A DNA stretch of 64,000 nt from Micropterus salmoides (taxonomy: Eukaryota; Chordata; Actinopteri; Centrarchiformes; Centrarchidae). The position numbers and the translations under genes were made by a program. Position 1 is the stretch's first letter. Every line of letters starts with the position of its first letter. Location of the stretch: NCBI RefSeq assembly GCF_014851395.1, contig NW_024040040.1, positions 17,135,000 to 17,198,999 of the forward strand, written 5' to 3'. Of this stretch, positions 1 through 13,372 are shown in pieces. The notes beneath the pieces were generated by a model. It was not told the origin of the DNA. It saw only the letters and a list, made by a program, of their open reading frames with translations, and ran no database searches.

Positions 1-950
1 ATTTCAGTTAACACTGCACTCAATTTCTTTCTCTCATTTTCACTAAAATATATGTATGGATGAAAGTTGATGAAAGTGATAACAATTTCCCCTGGTGGAT
101 AACAGTTAATATTCCTCTTATATTAATAATACTTAAATATTATATAAATATAATTGTTAAAGTCATTACTAGTGTAGAGAAATTAATCGTACCAACAAAA
201 TCTGTAATCGTTGCATCCCTAGTACCGACTGCACCACTTAACTAAACTATCCCTTCAAGGGAATTTTGGTTAAAAAAAAAAAGATGAAAATCACAAGCCT
301 AACCAGGAGTTGTTAAAAAAAAACGAAGTATGCCTTTAAAGAAAGAAATTTAATAAAACTTAATTTTGCACAGACTCTATGGTCTGACACACCCACAAAC
401 TGTGACATCTTCAGTAAACAGACCCGCATCATGTCAGTTTACAATGAATAAGGTGATCATAAAAGGACCTCATGCAATAGAAAGTGCAAAACAAAAATAG
501 AGAGGAAACAAAAATTAGCAGCTAATTGTGCACTGAAGGAGAATACAGTCTTTTTTAAGTACAGAGCTGGAGTCTGGATGTGGTTAACAAAGCTAAAGTC
601 AGGTAAAAACATCTCACCTGGTTCCATCCACAATTAAAACAAAACATAATCCCATATTTTACATGTAACTGATACTGATTTTCTCATTTCACTCTTGGAA
701 ACAGAGCAAATAAACATATATCCCAAAATGTTGACCTATTCCTGTCTATGTCGTATTTTCCCTCAAATGTGTGTATTCTGTAATTTTGTGGATTTTAAAA
801 TACTTGTTTTCTTGGAAAAATCATCAGCCCTGTCTCAATCTGTCACTGTCTCTCTTAATTCTTAATTATTTTCTTGCTCGCTCTCCCATTCTCTCTCTCA
901 GCATCAAGCCAATCAATCATCATGCCTTTTGTGGCTCTGTCTCGTCTTCT

Positions 951-981
951 TATATATACACACACACACACACACACACAT
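951..981. repeat. (TA/CA)n microsatellite
   Basis: TATATA followed by an uninterrupted CA run. Confidence 0.95.
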
Positions 982-1207
982 ATACAACAGCATGCACACA
1001 ATTACATGCACACAACACACTGTTTCTGCTGCGCCTTTGTGCTCCTTTAACCTTGAGGTCTGCAAGCGCCCAACTGTGTTAATCTCTCAGACTGCCTTCA
1101 TTACTGTTTTAGGACACACATACACACACATACGCAGACAAGGATCAAGGAAAAGCGCATACATCCAAGCCCTAACACGGCCACACCTACCCCACACACG
1201 TACATGA

Positions 1208-1231
1208 GCACACACACACACACACACACAA
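1208..1231. repeat. (CA)n microsatellite
   Basis: Uninterrupted CA run. Confidence 0.95.
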
Positions 1232-1641
1232 GCTGGCCTGGAAAGAGGTGGAACATTTAAAAGCCTTTTTTTTCCCACTATTGACTTGGATCAGCATTAG
1301 GCTCATCAGATAGTCAGGGCAGTGCTGTGTGTGCGTGCGTGTGTGCATGTGTGTGTTATTGGCTGTCCTCCCCCTAACTGGCTAGACGGACACAGCCTCC
1401 AGGAATGTCAAACCTCCAACCTGCATTCTGATGTGGGCACCAGCAGTCACTTGTACACCGTCACCCACCGTGCAGTAGTGTGTGCTTCTTTTTGTGTGTA
1501 CGTGTGCGTTTTACTCATCTTTTGCATAGTTGTCTGAGTGACAGGCCCAGGGCGTCGAGGTAACCAGACAGGTACAGAAACAGTGTAGAGATGGGCAGGA
1601 AACTTTCAACAAAACATCATTAGCTGATCGGGTTTTAATGT

Positions 1642-1645
<4 letters not shown>

Positions 1646-1673
<28 letters not shown>
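1646..1673. repeat. (GT)n microsatellite
   Basis: Uninterrupted GT run. Confidence 0.95.
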
Positions 1674-1674
<1 letters not shown>

Positions 1675-1805
1675 ATTCTGACAAAAGCCAAGTGCAGAAA
1701 ATTATATTTGGTTTAAATGTGCATAGATTTTTTAAATAGCTGACTTTTACTCCTAATAAGCGGCATCAGGTGCATGTGTACTTATCAGATATGTTGGACA
1801 GTATA

Positions 1806-1831
<26 letters not shown>
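1806..1831. repeat. (TG)n microsatellite
   Basis: Uninterrupted TG run. Confidence 0.95.
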
Positions 1832-1836
<5 letters not shown>

Positions 1837-2818
1837 TTCATGGGTGTGTGTCTGTCCTTTAAGTGTTGGTGACAGTGGCTTGGCATGCGATCTGCCCTGC
1901 CAGTCAGTCACCCTGCTGCTCTACCTTTCTCTTTCATTCGCGCTTTTCCTCGCCTTTCATCCCTGTTCCCTCTGCGACGCAATCTGTGGTTTTGGAGAAA
2001 GTTTTGAATGATTTATTCTTTCATCTTTTCACCACCGCATGTGTGTGTGTGTTCATACACGTGCTGGTGTGTGTGTGTGTCAGTCTCAATCAATTGTCTT
2101 TGCCTCAGTCTGCTTCCCTAATCTTTCAAAACTGAAGAAGTGAAAAAAAAAAAAACCTTGACTTTTTCTGCAAGTTCCTGCTTACAATTCAGTACTGAAC
2201 AAAAAGCAGAATGAACACTGGAAGTCATTATTAAAAATCAAAATGGAAGATGCAACAAGGTTATGACCGAAAATTGGAGAGCAGCACTAATATTAAGGCT
2301 ATAAAGGCTCCTTGCTTTTAGTAAAACCAGAATATTTTAAGCATTAAGTGCTCTTTAAATGTCTAACTTTGGTGAAACTTGTGAAAACATTTTCTTTCCA
2401 CATTATATTAAAGTAATATCCGGTAACTCATAGGCACATCAGCTTACAGTATGCAACAAACATGATGAGCATGGCAATAAAATAAGACTGACTTAGGTGA
2501 GGAGCACTTGGATCAGTGCCTTTGTACATTCATGCGAGGTAAAAGGAAAAGAACCTACAATAAAAGCCAAGGAGATTCGTAGATTCCCTTTAAATTTCTC
2601 AATGCAAGCAAATCTCTTTACAGCTACAGTTACTAAAACTATAATTGAAACTTCATAAAATAAGTATTTAGGAGGGCAGCGGTAGATTTTTTTCTTTTTC
2701 TATGCAAACAAATAATTTCAAACTCTCGTAACCCTACAGTTGATATTCTGAAGAAATGGGGGAAAAAAGTACAATGCTGATGACAGAAAATACCACAGGA
2801 ACATTTCAAAATATTACA

Positions 2819-3060
2819 GTGAGGTTAGACTTTTTTTGTTCTCTTTCAGACAACGGTGGTCTGTCAGTCAGTCTGTCAGTCCATTACTTTAGATACAATA
2901 TCTTAACAACTATAACTTGGTACAGATATCCATCGTCCTGAGAGGATGAATCCCATGATATTGGTGGCTTTTCATCTAGCCAATAGGTCAAATTTCTGAA
3001 TCATCCATGGAAATACTGAATGGATTGGCAAATGTTGTACAGACATTGAAGGCTCACAGA
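2819..3060 (+). repeat. Teleost interspersed repeat (TCTGTCAGTC...TTGGTACAGAT type)
   Basis: The order GGTGGTCTGTCAGTCAGTC, ATCTTAACAACTATAACTTG, GGTACAGATATCCATCGTCC, GAGGATGAATCCCATGATAT and TTGGTGGCTTTTCATCTAGC matches a common fish repeat with the consensus idea 'ACAACTATTGGATGGATTGCCATGAAATT'. The same repeat occurs inverted at about 19640-19905. Confidence 0.7.
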
Positions 3061-3068
3061 CTATGCAT

Positions 3069-3115
3069 CTATTATATTTCTTGACAGTGGCTAACACTGT
3101 CAAGAAATATAATAG
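3069..3115. repeat. Perfect 21-bp inverted repeat with 5-bp loop
   Basis: Arms 3069-3089 and 3095-3115 (CTATTATATTTCTTGACAGT plus one base, and its exact complement) enclose GCTAA. It lies at the end of the interspersed repeat. Confidence 0.95.
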
Positions 3116-3785
3116 TCATAAACAGTAACTTGTCAGGCTGTTTTTTTTTTATTTATAATGCATTCAGAAATATAATTGGTTAAATAAGTTGAAATCACAT
3201 TTAGTCGTCCCTTTTTGTAGTTAAAGCTAATGTCAAGATGCTTTCAACAAAATGTATTGTTAATAGTTTTTTCAAAAGGAAGAAAAAAGGTATTTGGGGA
3301 AATATCAGAAATGCTTTTTTTCGTCTCAGCCAGCTGAAGGGGCGTGTCTGTTTGATTGACAGCAGTTGGCAGGCTGCCAGAATGCTGGTGTTACACCATC
3401 AGGATCTAGAGACACATGTCTAGCCTGTTTTCCCCATTGAATGTTTGTTTGGTCGCTCGTTCAACAAGCTAAAGTACAGGGCCAGATGTGCATTCATGTT
3501 TGTGAGTTAGATAAGAAGCAGGAAGCTAATATAGTTGTTGGTCAGTTCTTGTTCTGTGTTGCAGGCTGCTGTCTGGCCCGTCTGCTCTGCTGGTGACAGA
3601 ATGCTAACGTTACTGCTTAATGCAAGATTTAATTGGCTGTATCAAAATAAGGAGTCCATCTAAGCAGACAATATGATTTAGAGACCTGATACTGTTTGAA
3701 GCTGTAGCGTAAAACATTAAATTTAATTTCAGTTAGACTTTAGGAAACCGATAAGGAGACATTTCCTTTTTTTTAAGATAACTGA

Positions 3786-5342
3786 CCACAGGGTATATAC
3801 AGGAATCCTGAAGTGAAATTCAATACCTTTTTAAGACCTTTTCAAGACTTTTTCAACATATTTTAAGACTGCCACGCCACTTTGAGCTGTAACTGATTAA
3901 TTCAGACACACACCTTTAAAAGGGACATTTTTGAGGTTTTAAAAGGACATACATACATACATATTTATTGCCTATATGTCATCAGGTTGTAACGCCACCT
4001 AAAAATTGAGGCATTCACCAACTTTCTCAGTTGCCTATAACAGCCTGTATGGGCCGACAGTTTTCTATGTGAAGGACTGGTCAGATTTCCTGCGAAAAGC
4101 AACTGTCTTACATAAGCTATAACGTTTATGTACGCAATATTACAGCAAATCATGTGAAACACAGTGTAATTTTGTGTTGTAGTGGGTTTAAACTAGATAA
4201 TGTGAGCTTGCCTGCAATGATATGTGTGATAACTTTCATCGACTACTTGATCAATACAACAAAATTCAAATAGGCCAGGAGGGAACAAAGATGAAGAGAA
4301 TAAACTGCGTGATGAATAACGTAAGTAGTGTAGGCGGTGTAGCACAGGCACAACCTGGAGGAGGAACTAGTCTAAATGTGTAACATGAAATTGAAAGTAT
4401 ATTGTTAATTTAATAGTAAGCTTGATATTAATATATTCATTATATTACTATATTCAATATAATTTCATATAATAGTATATACCACCAGTATAATATTAGT
4501 TCAAATTACAGCTGCTTCAGTTTGGGGTTGTTTTTTATTCATTAACTTTGTGCAAGAAAAATGCTCTAGGCTACATGTTAGTCTCCAACCTTGATTTTGG
4601 GCAAGCTACTAACTCGTCAGTAATCATAACCGTTTATGCAGAACATTGAGTTCAACATTTATAAAGTTTGTTGAAGCACATCAAGCTTTTTTTTAAATCC
4701 CGCTTCATCCAGGCTGTGATTGATTTGTTCACAAAAAGTGACACTGACGAGAACATCGGCTTTATGAAAAGGTGAATTTGTTTCAATAAAAAGCACCGAT
4801 TTAGCTAAATAGCCAGTTAACGTTAGCCAAACCCACACGCTCCTTGAATTTTCCCTGTTGTCTTCTGTGTTACCGATTCAGCTGGTGGCGCATCTCGCTC
4901 TTGTTTTTCAGGAACGGGGCTGTTCAAGTGGCCACAGAGCGACCGGCCAACCGGGTTAATCGAAAAGCAACTGTCTTCACTCCGACTATGTTTTGGACGA
5001 TTAACATTGCGGGTCCGGCAGGGTGGGAAATTACGGTAGGTTGTATTCGTAAATCATATTCCGGTTCGCACAGATCTATTTTTTGGAGCGTTTAAGAGTG
5101 AAATAGGCGCACAGTACTAGTCACTGCCTGTCTAGTATTTTTGGCTATGCATTATAAATAAATATGTTCGCAAACAAACTTTTGGACATACAGGATTTTC
5201 ACATTGAAAAAAATATCTTCAAAATTTAATACCTTGTTAAATGGCGATTAAGATTTTTAAATACTTTTTAATGGCCTTAATTTTCGCAAAATTGATTTAT
5301 TACCTTTTAACACTTTTTAAGACCCCGCGGACACTCTGGACC
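3786..5342. mobile_element. hAT-like repeat, about 1.55 kb (CAGGGT...CACTCTG ends)
   Basis: The left end CAGGGTATATACAGG is followed by ATACCTTTTTAAGACC and CAAGACTTTTTC. The right end has TTTAATACCTTGTTAAATGG, CCTTTTAACACTTTTTAAGA and CCCCGCGGACACTCTG. Complementary 'TTAAGACC' sub-terminal sequence and CAG ends are typical of a frequent fish hAT family. The middle has no transposase frame; the longest frame (4844-5095) shows no recognisable domain. No clean target duplication. Confidence 0.6.
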
Positions 5343-7150
5343 ATAATGCTGTTATGGTAATGCTAAGTATGATTTGTCTGTCTGGAGGCTGATGGATCTC
5401 AAAGATCTATTCATCTGTGATATGGTTCAATATCAATAGCTGACATGCTGGTACAGGGACTACCGATGCAGCTCATTTATTGTGATTAGCTGCACCTTTT
5501 CTAAGATACAATCGGCTAGCCTGTACCACCATACCACACCAATATGAAACAAGAAGCTACAGTATGGCTTCTTCGAAAAACCTACATAACATTTAAATGG
5601 ATTCATGCAGCACCATGAAACCTAAAGAGGACAGGGGTTTGTCAGTGAGCTTATCTTCTCAGAAAAGGTGTCTGGTTGGTAGACTCTTTCACAATAACAT
5701 TTGTCACAAGTTTTTGTTACACGTTTTGTCACTCGCTGATGGAAAATGACCCTTATCACTGTTTAAATTTGATCTAGTATTTATGAGAAATACAAAATGG
5801 TCTTGAAACGGCCACACATCTTCTATACAAGCTCAATCAATTTAGGTTCACATAATGAGAAATAGTTTCAAAAAGAGATAAAATACAACGTAATGACCTA
5901 GACATTAACAATTGGAGATTCAGTGAAAAAAAACTTACAGGAAGAACTGCTGTGAGTGCCTGACGCCACTGATGGGACTTTCTTCTGACTTTGGACTAAA
6001 GATATTTCAATTAATCTTTTTTTTATATCCCAAGTTTGATTGAGAAACCTTTTCATCTCTTCATCCATTGAAGAAAAACAAATAAATCAATTCAAACTTT
6101 CTCACCTGCAGCCATACACAAAACGTCTTTTGCAAAGCCTTGCAGGGCAAGTTTCTCAAGCTTTGGAATAGCATTTAAAGCCACATAAATGAAGCTACCA
6201 TAAACAAAAAACATGTAAAAATTGAGGATGAGTGAACAGAGCCGGTTCAGTGTACATGTATTTAGACACAAAACGCCAATCTTTTCTCAATGCCCCGACA
6301 GCATCCTTGGGTAGATTTAATTTTCCCTCAAGTGCCTGTCTCCCATCTCTTAGAAAAGTATGTTGTCGCTTCTCCACAAGGTTCCCCCACTCGGAGGTGC
6401 GTATCTCTTCAGTCGGAGTTCAAGTTTCTCATCTTCTGTGTCTCAAGGTCAGCATTTGTATGCACTGTTAAGGGTCTTGATTCAAACAAATGAGAGAAGA
6501 AAATTAATCGGAGGCAATGTATGAAGTGTTGAAGGTGTGTGTGTGTGTGCATGCTAGCATGAATGCAAATCTGTGTCTGTGTATGTGTGTGTGTGTGTGT
6601 GTGTGTTGTGTGTTTCCAACTCGAGGCAGAGCGCAGCTGCTCAGGTCCTGGGCCTGATGGGATTGAGCGAGGGATGAAAGAGAAAGATAAAACATGGGGA
6701 GAGAAAAGGTGAAAGAGGGAGACCAATCACTGTGCAGAGCGGAACAATGTTCTCTTGATCACAGTCAGAAGGGTGTGTGCTTATGTCTCTGTACGTTCCT
6801 GTTTTTGTGCCTGTTCACTCCTAAATATATGGATGTTTGCATCCAATGTGTTTGTTGTTTTTTAGGATATCAAGGAAATCACAGCTCCACATAAGGATTT
6901 CCTCTTTATATACTTCCTCCAGGCCTCAAGCCTGTTGTTTCCAAAAATCCAAATTCTGGGATCAGCGTGGAGAAATGTGGTGAGGGTGGCCTGTATTTTA
7001 CTTCAACATCTACTTCGTAAGTGCCTTTGGGCAAGACATCTAAGCCATTTCAGGCATTTAGGTCCAAACTGTGACCAACAGTAGTACAGTGTGGTTGTAC
7101 AGAGGATGACTATAAAGCAATGTGTTGAAGAACAACATGCATACAGATTA
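5343..7150. other. Non-coding stretch
   Basis: AT-rich, one GT tract (6585). No domain-bearing frame or recognised repeat. Confidence 0.5.
6585..6612. repeat. (GT)n microsatellite
   Basis: GT run with one interruption. Confidence 0.9.
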
Positions 7151-7861
7151 AGGCCCCATCCACACTACTCAGTTTTAGTTTAAAAACGGAGAATTAAAAC
7201 AAATACGACGTCCAGACCAACATTTTAGCTGCGTGTCAGAGTTGATCTCTGTCTACATTAAAACGACTAAAAACGCACATCCAGCGGCCGTTCACGTACA
7301 CTAGGCATGCGTGCGCCGGTGTTAACATGAAGCAGATGGTCTCTTCCGTAGTTACAGATGATTTGACGAAAGAATAAAGTAATGCAGATGAAGAATCACA
7401 CCAGATTTGCATGGACCAATAACAGGCTGGGACTGTTACTGAATGTAACACGGGAGTATGGCGGCAGAAAACAGACTGGGCGTCGTCGCAAAGTAAATGG
7501 CGACATGCACAGTACAAGTGTAGGCAAATAAGTGTTTGCACGGTCCAGAATATTTTAATAAAAATACCAAGTCAAAAAGTCGGTCAGTAGCGTCGTATTG
7601 CTGCTTTGCATGACTTATAAGACCCAATCAGAGAGTCAAAGTAGTGTGAGCGTTCTGAGTCATCGTTTCTAAAGTCCTCTGTTTTTGCCTGTCCCCACTA
7701 AAATGCCCTCCGGAGTTTCAAAATGAAAAACAGGGTCAATAGTGTTTTCAAACTTCTCTGTTTTAGGTCTTTGTTTTCACCTTTTTATTCTGGACGGGAG
7801 GTGCAAACATAGCAAAAGGTCTCCGTTTTAAAACGAAAACGCAGTAGTGTGGATGGGGCGT
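7151..7861. mobile_element. Non-autonomous TIR element, about 710 bp
   Basis: The ends AGGCCCCATCCACACTACTC and (complement of the right end) ACGCCCCATCCACACTACTG share long inverted repeats that continue imperfectly for about 40 bp (GTTTTAG/GTTTTCG, AACGGAGA). No transposase frame is present and no clear target duplication was found. Confidence 0.75.
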
Positions 7862-10179
7862 AAAACTTTTTCTGGTTCTCTATAATGTTTACTATATGTT
7901 TCACGCTGATAATAATTATATACTTACGTTTGTTAAACTTTTAGCAGATGACTGTATGGGAGCTTAAAAATTAAAACCAAAAAAGATATGTTAATTAAGC
8001 CCTTCTATGTAAATCCTTAATCACAAGGAAAATTAGATAAATAGAGAGTTGAGTAGTGAAAGAGAACAGGAGGGGCACATTTTCATCCCTGTCATCCATC
8101 CCTCCCTTTTCTCCTCTCCACTTTTTCTCCTCCCTTCCCTCACATCTATTATTCACCCCATTTGGCAGCCAGGTTCACACCTAAATAAACCTCCAGCCAT
8201 GCTGTGTCTCGCTCCCTTTATTATGTTCTCCCCATTTTATCAACACCACACTTTTATGAATTCAGTCCTCTCTGTCTCATTTGAGAGATCCCTGTCTGCT
8301 TCAAGCAACATTATGTAAGATGTGTTTTTTGTGTGATTTAGTGCCCCTACCGTATCAAAGTGTAATTCACAGCTTTCGCAAATAAGAACTGCTGTATACA
8401 TGACTTTGTCATGATTACGTTACAATTTTCTACAGTAAAGTTTCTGCACCAATTAATGGTGGAAATGTTTTTATTTATGTAAAAGGAAACACAAAATTCA
8501 AGTAGCACGTGACATTTCAAAATATATAAATGTAACAGAATATAATGCAGTGCAACTCCAAGGCATTCTGTGTTGCTTTCAGATCCGTTTCTCCTGTAGA
8601 TCAACTTTTCTCATGTAATATCATCTCTGCTAAGGCAACACATATGCAGGCATGATTTAGTCGTCACTCCTCTTTTGTCATGTTCAAAGGGAGAGAACGG
8701 AAAACTTGGCCAAAAAGAAACTGTGTCATGGAGTTGTTAAAGTTACTGATTGCTGTTTTCATGTTTTTGGGTTATTTTATAATCATCATCGCTCCGTATT
8801 AGCCGGTAGCTCGACGCAGATGTGTTTTTTTGCTGGTAGATCATCAACTTCCTACTTAAAGCTGGATATTGTTATTTTCAGAATTTCATTGGCTACACCA
8901 AGTGCCAGTCATCGGCACAATTGCTTGCAATTGGCTCGGCCTACCCACGAAATAATAGGGGCTGGCCCTTCCTTACAGCGCTGGCTCTCGTTGGCTATTG
9001 AAGGCTGTGAAAGGGACATGTGAGCTCCTATTGGGTCGGATTTGGTGTCACTCGACAGGTTAGAGTTCAGCGGCTTATTTGAATACAAGCTATCATAGTT
9101 GTTTACATTTGAATCGGTGTTATTACGGTTATAATGACATATGAGCTGCGTCTGCCGGCAAATATGAAACGATGCGGCAGCAGTCCCTGGGGATTTATTG
9201 ATGGAATAATGTGTTTTGGACTAAATGTTTTTATTGGATTGAATCGTCTTGACCTTTGACAACGTAACAAGACCATTTTTGTTGGAATATAACTGATCGG
9301 TGGATTATAGGCTTCATATGTGAGTTGCGTCAATTTTGCTTACATGGGTGGCCTGACAGAGGTCGCTGATTGTACCTGCTGTGGTGATTGTATCTTGAAA
9401 TTATTTGTTATTTAACTGCAAGCTATATTTCAGAATGTTTTTTTTTTTAAACAAATTATGCTTTAAAAAAGTGGTGGGGACAAAATCAGAAATTTCAAAA
9501 ATTGGTGGGGACATGTCCCCCAGTGTAAATGACACCTATGGATGTGGTGTAGATTAGCTATGGTTTCTTAAATAATAAACTTATTTGCAAGGACTCATGA
9601 TTCAATAGTGTTATTTATTTCACTTTAAAATAGGTACTTATATCGTCCATCCACAGTGGATGCTATACTGTAGCTACAATCTACATAAATTTGCTGCTAA
9701 CCCTTAACCATAAGATATTTCTGATCATCTCTAACTCTTTGCCACAGTTCATCTAGCCATTATTTCAACTATAACCAGACCCAACCCTTGCCCGCCAAAA
9801 GGTCTTTATATCCTCAACACAAGGATGTACACCTAATACACCCAGAGAAGAACTGGGCCATTAGTAAGTCATGAGTTAGCCTGTTTAGGCTGGCAACTCA
9901 GGATTCAACAGATCACAGAGCAGTTTTCTGATTGCACACTCACACACACACCCCTCTCCCTCTGGTCCCATCTGCTAAAATACTAAATGTGTGAGTGTGT
10001 GGGGCCCTGCATTTAGATCTATGTTAGTACAACTGTAGAAGACAATAGATACATATATATGGAAGATTCTATTGGACTTTAATATTTGTAACCCACAGAA
10101 AACAATCCACAAATGTGTACTATGATGCGCAAATATTTCACCATCTACAAATATGTATTTTTACATTTGTGATGTAACG
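7862..10179. other. Non-coding stretch
   Basis: Apart from the MITE fragment at 9450, nothing recognised. The frame at 8706-9023 has no visible domain. Confidence 0.5.
9450..9545. repeat. Fragment of a GGTGGGGACA...TGTCCCC repeat
   Basis: AAAGTGGTGGGGACAAAATC and GGTGGGGACATGTCCCCC form short direct and inverted motifs typical of a fish MITE end. Only one end is recognisable. Confidence 0.45.
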
Positions 10180-10560
10180 GTTTTTGCACATTTGCAGATT
10201 GCTTTCTGTCAATTTGTGGGTCATGTTACATTTGTAACTTCCTTTTTAAAAATTTGTGGAATTTTGTGCAATGTGTACTGCTGAGATCTGTAAAAAAAAT
10301 ACAAATATCTCACTACCCAAAACATGTATTTTTACATTTGTGTTGTGTAAAATCATATCCACAAAAATACAGTGCAATCTGCAAATGTACAATTTACTCT
10401 GTACACACATATTTTAATTTTACATATAAAATGTTATTTACACATTTGTGGATCATTTCCTGTCAATTTGCAGGTCACGTTTCATTTGTGACTTCCTTTT
10501 TAAGCATTTGTGGAATTGTGTCCACTCTGTACCACAGAGATCGGTAAACAGAGATCTGTA
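10180..10560. repeat. Diverged direct repeats, period about 254 bp
   Basis: Two copies of CACATTTG, TTTCTGTCAATTTG, GGTCA, CATTTGT, ACTTCCTTTTTAA and ATTTGTGGAATT in the same order (about 10185-10300 and 10440-10555). The spacing of ACTTCCTTTTTAA is 254 bp (10237 and 10491). Confidence 0.7.
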
Positions 10561-10728
10561 AATGTGAGAGAAGTTTATTAGCTACACCAGCAGGTGGCGG
10601 TAGCGACATTGCCTCTCATGAGTTCTAAAAATATCCATTGCAGTACCCAGGGTCATCTGTAGGAGACAACAACTTCTGCTGTACCACTGGACTCTACTCA
10701 GTCAAAATATTTCTGTACAAGTGTATAT

Positions 10729-13305
10729 CAGAATCAGAATCAGAAGGAGCTTTATTGCCAAGTAGTGTTTTACACATACAAGGAATTTGCTGTGGTGATA
10801 AGGTGCTACAAGTAAACAAACATACAGTCAACATAAATAAATGTAGAAATATTTAAATATGGAATGGAAGAACAACGTTGCATATATATAGATCTGCATT
10901 ATTCTGGGTCTGTGCCGTGCAGAAGTACGCAACGGAAGAGAATATTGTGTACATATAAATATATAAACTGACAACATAAAATATACAACAACAAAGATAA
11001 ACAATCAACAACAAATATGTGCAACGTGCCAGGTCTGTGCCTGACACGAGATGAAACAGTATTTACATGTGCAGAGACATTTGTATCATTTGCAAGGGGG
11101 GAGTGTCAGTGAGTGACCCGGGCCTTGTTGATGAGGCTAGTTGCAGACGGGAAGAAACTGTTTTTGTGGCGAGAGGTTTTGGTCCTGATGGACCGCAGCC
11201 TCCTGCCAGAGGGGAGAGTCTGAAACAGTTTGTGTCCGGGGTGGAAGGAGTCAGCTGCAATCTTTCCTGCTCGCCTCAGAGTCCGTCGAGGCGTACAGGT
11301 CCAGAAGAGAAGGAAGATTGCAGCCAATCACCTTCTCTGCAGAGTGAATGATATGCTGCAGCCTGCCCTTGTCCCTGGCAGTGGCAGCAGCGTACTCAAT
11401 GATGGCAGTGTAGAAGTGCGCCATCATTGTCTTTAGTAGGCGGAACTTCTTCAGCTGCCACAGGAAATACATCCTCTGCTGGGCCTTCTTGGTGAAGGAG
11501 GTGATGTTCAGCTCCCACTTGAGGTCCTGGGAGATGATGGTGCCCAGGAAGCGGAAGGAGACCACAGTGGTGACTGGGGAGTCACACAGGATGATGGGGG
11601 CTGTGCTCTTTCTGCAGTCCACAACCATCTCCACGGTCTTCAGAGTGTTGAGCTCCATATTCTCTTGGCTGCACCAGGTCACCTGATGGTCGATCTCCCA
11701 CCTGTAGAGGGACTCATCCCCACCCATTGAGCCCAATGAAGGTGGTGCAGCTGTTGATGTACAGGGAGAAGAGAAGGGGGAAAAGAATGCAGCCTTGAGG
11801 GGAACCGTGCTGATGGTCCTGGAATCAGAGACATGTTTTCCCAGCTTCACGTGCTGCTTCCTGTCCGTCAGGAAGTCAGTGATCCACCTGAAGGTGGAGT
11901 CAGGCACGTTCAGCTGAGAGAGCTTGTCCTGCAGCAGGGCCGGGATGATGGTGTTAAAAGCAGAGCTGAAATCCACAAACAGGATCCTGGCGTAGGTTCC
12001 TGGGGAGTCCAGGTGGTGGAGGATGAAGTGAAGGGCCATGTTTACTGCATCATCTACAGACCTGTTGGTTCTGTAGCCGAACTGCAGGGGGTCCAGGATT
12101 GGGTCTGTAATGGATTTAAGGTGGGACAACACAAGGCGTTCAAAGGACTTCATAATCACAGAGGTCAGGGCGACAGGTCTGTAGTCGTTTAGTCCAGTGG
12201 TCCTTGGTTTTTTGGGGACAGGGATGATGGTGGAGGCTTTGAAGCAGGCTGGCACATGGCATGTCTCCAGTGAGGTGTTAAAAATGTCTGTGAACACCGG
12301 AGACAGCTGATCAGCACAGTGCTTCAGGGTGGATGGGGAGACAGAGTCCGGCCCAGCTGCTTTGCGGGATTTCTTCCTCCTGAAAAGATCGTTGACTTCC
12401 CTCTCTGTGATGGAGAGAGGATTGGAGGGGGTGGAGCTGGCCAGCTCTGAGGAGGGAGGGGAAGAAGTGGTGGACTGAAGCTGAGCGAGGAGTCACAGGG
12501 GATGGTGTCCGATTGACTCTTTAAGCGGCAGTAGAACTAGTTGAGCTCATTTGCCAGGCGAGAATCGTTTACGGAGTGGAGGACTTTGGGTTTATAGTTT
12601 GTGATCTGTCTGAACCCCCTCCAGACAGAAGTGGCGTTGTTTGCAGAGAACTGGTTCTTTAGTCTCTCTGCGTACAGTCGTTTAGCTTCTCGCACCTCCT
12701 TGCTAAACCTGTACTTTAACGCCCTGCACCCGGCCCCGTCACCACTCCTAAATGCCTCCTCCTTTTCCAACCTTAGCTGTCTGAGTTTAGCTGTGAACCA
12801 GGGTTTGTCATTGTTATAACTCATTCTGGTCCGTGTTGGAATGCAGCTGTCCTCACAGAAGCTGATGTAGGACGTCACAGCCTCTAAACTCATCCAGATT
12901 GTTGTTAGCATTCTTGAAAACATCCCAGTCAGTGCAGTCCAAACACGCCTGGAGGTCCTCAACAGCTTCATTAGTCCACTTCTTTGATGTCCTCACTACA
13001 GGTTTACAGAGCTTTAGTTTTTGCATGTAAGCAGGAATCAGATGGATGACGTGATAGGCACTGCTAACTGTGGTGTAGCAGTGATCCAAAGTGTTCCCCT
13101 CTCTGGTTGGACATTTTATAAACTGTCTGTATTTGGGGAGTTTTTGGCTGCGATTTCCCCTGTTAAAGTCATCAAGAATAATAACAAGGGAGTCCGGGTT
13201 TGTCAGAGTGAATGAAGCAAACTCACGGTGGGTGTACGGTTAACGGTTTACAGTTAATCCAGTTAAGCCGTTCTTAATATAAAAACAGACACCTCCACCT
13301 TTTGT
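10729..13305 (-). mobile_element. Decayed Rex1/CR1-like LINE (endonuclease and reverse transcriptase remnants)
   Basis: Minus-strand pieces follow the order of a teleost Jockey-superfamily LINE. Endonuclease fragments come first: GGGVCFYIKN, REFASF, then DSLVIILDDFNRG and LDHCYTTVSSAYH (13050-13300). The linker follows with KPVVRTSKKW, SYNNDKPWFTAKLRQLRLEK and NATSVWRGFRQITNYKPK (12537-13089). The reverse transcriptase has LNDYRPVALTSVIMKSFERL, DPLQFGYRTNRSVDDAVN and ILFVDFSSAFNTI (12297 downwards). The C-terminal LPSGRRLRSIRTKTSRHKNS lies at 11106-11327. The endonuclease GHSDH block and the FADD catalytic segment are both lost (SSLGSMGGDES replaces the latter) and frameshifts occur near 12300, 12530 and 11300, so it is inactive. 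The 3' end is marked by a TCTGAT-type repeat, seen on the + strand as ATCAGAATCAGAATCAGAAG at 10729. Family assignment to Rex1 is from memory. Confidence 0.85.
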
Positions 13306-13372
13306 TTACTATATATTTTACTACTGAATACTTTATCACTGTATTTGTTTTACATTTATGTTTGTAAATCTT

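Larger units (their letters stand above)
1..2750. other. Non-coding, AT-rich with four microsatellites
   Basis: No host gene is visible. Open frames here are CA/GT repeat translations. Confidence 0.6.

Noticed and set aside
771..1207. Reading frames rich in THTHTH near 0.8-1.2 kb
   Set aside because: Translations of CA microsatellites with no domain or codon evidence.
3069..3115. MicroRNA precursor
   Set aside because: A 21-bp stem with a 5-nt loop is too short for a canonical pre-miRNA.
4844..5095. 83-codon frame inside the hAT-like repeat as a transposase exon
   Set aside because: No transposase motif and lies in non-conserved filler of a non-autonomous element.
11067..12192. Plus-strand frames over the Rex1-like LINE
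   Set aside because: They are antisense shadows of the minus-strand LINE frames.
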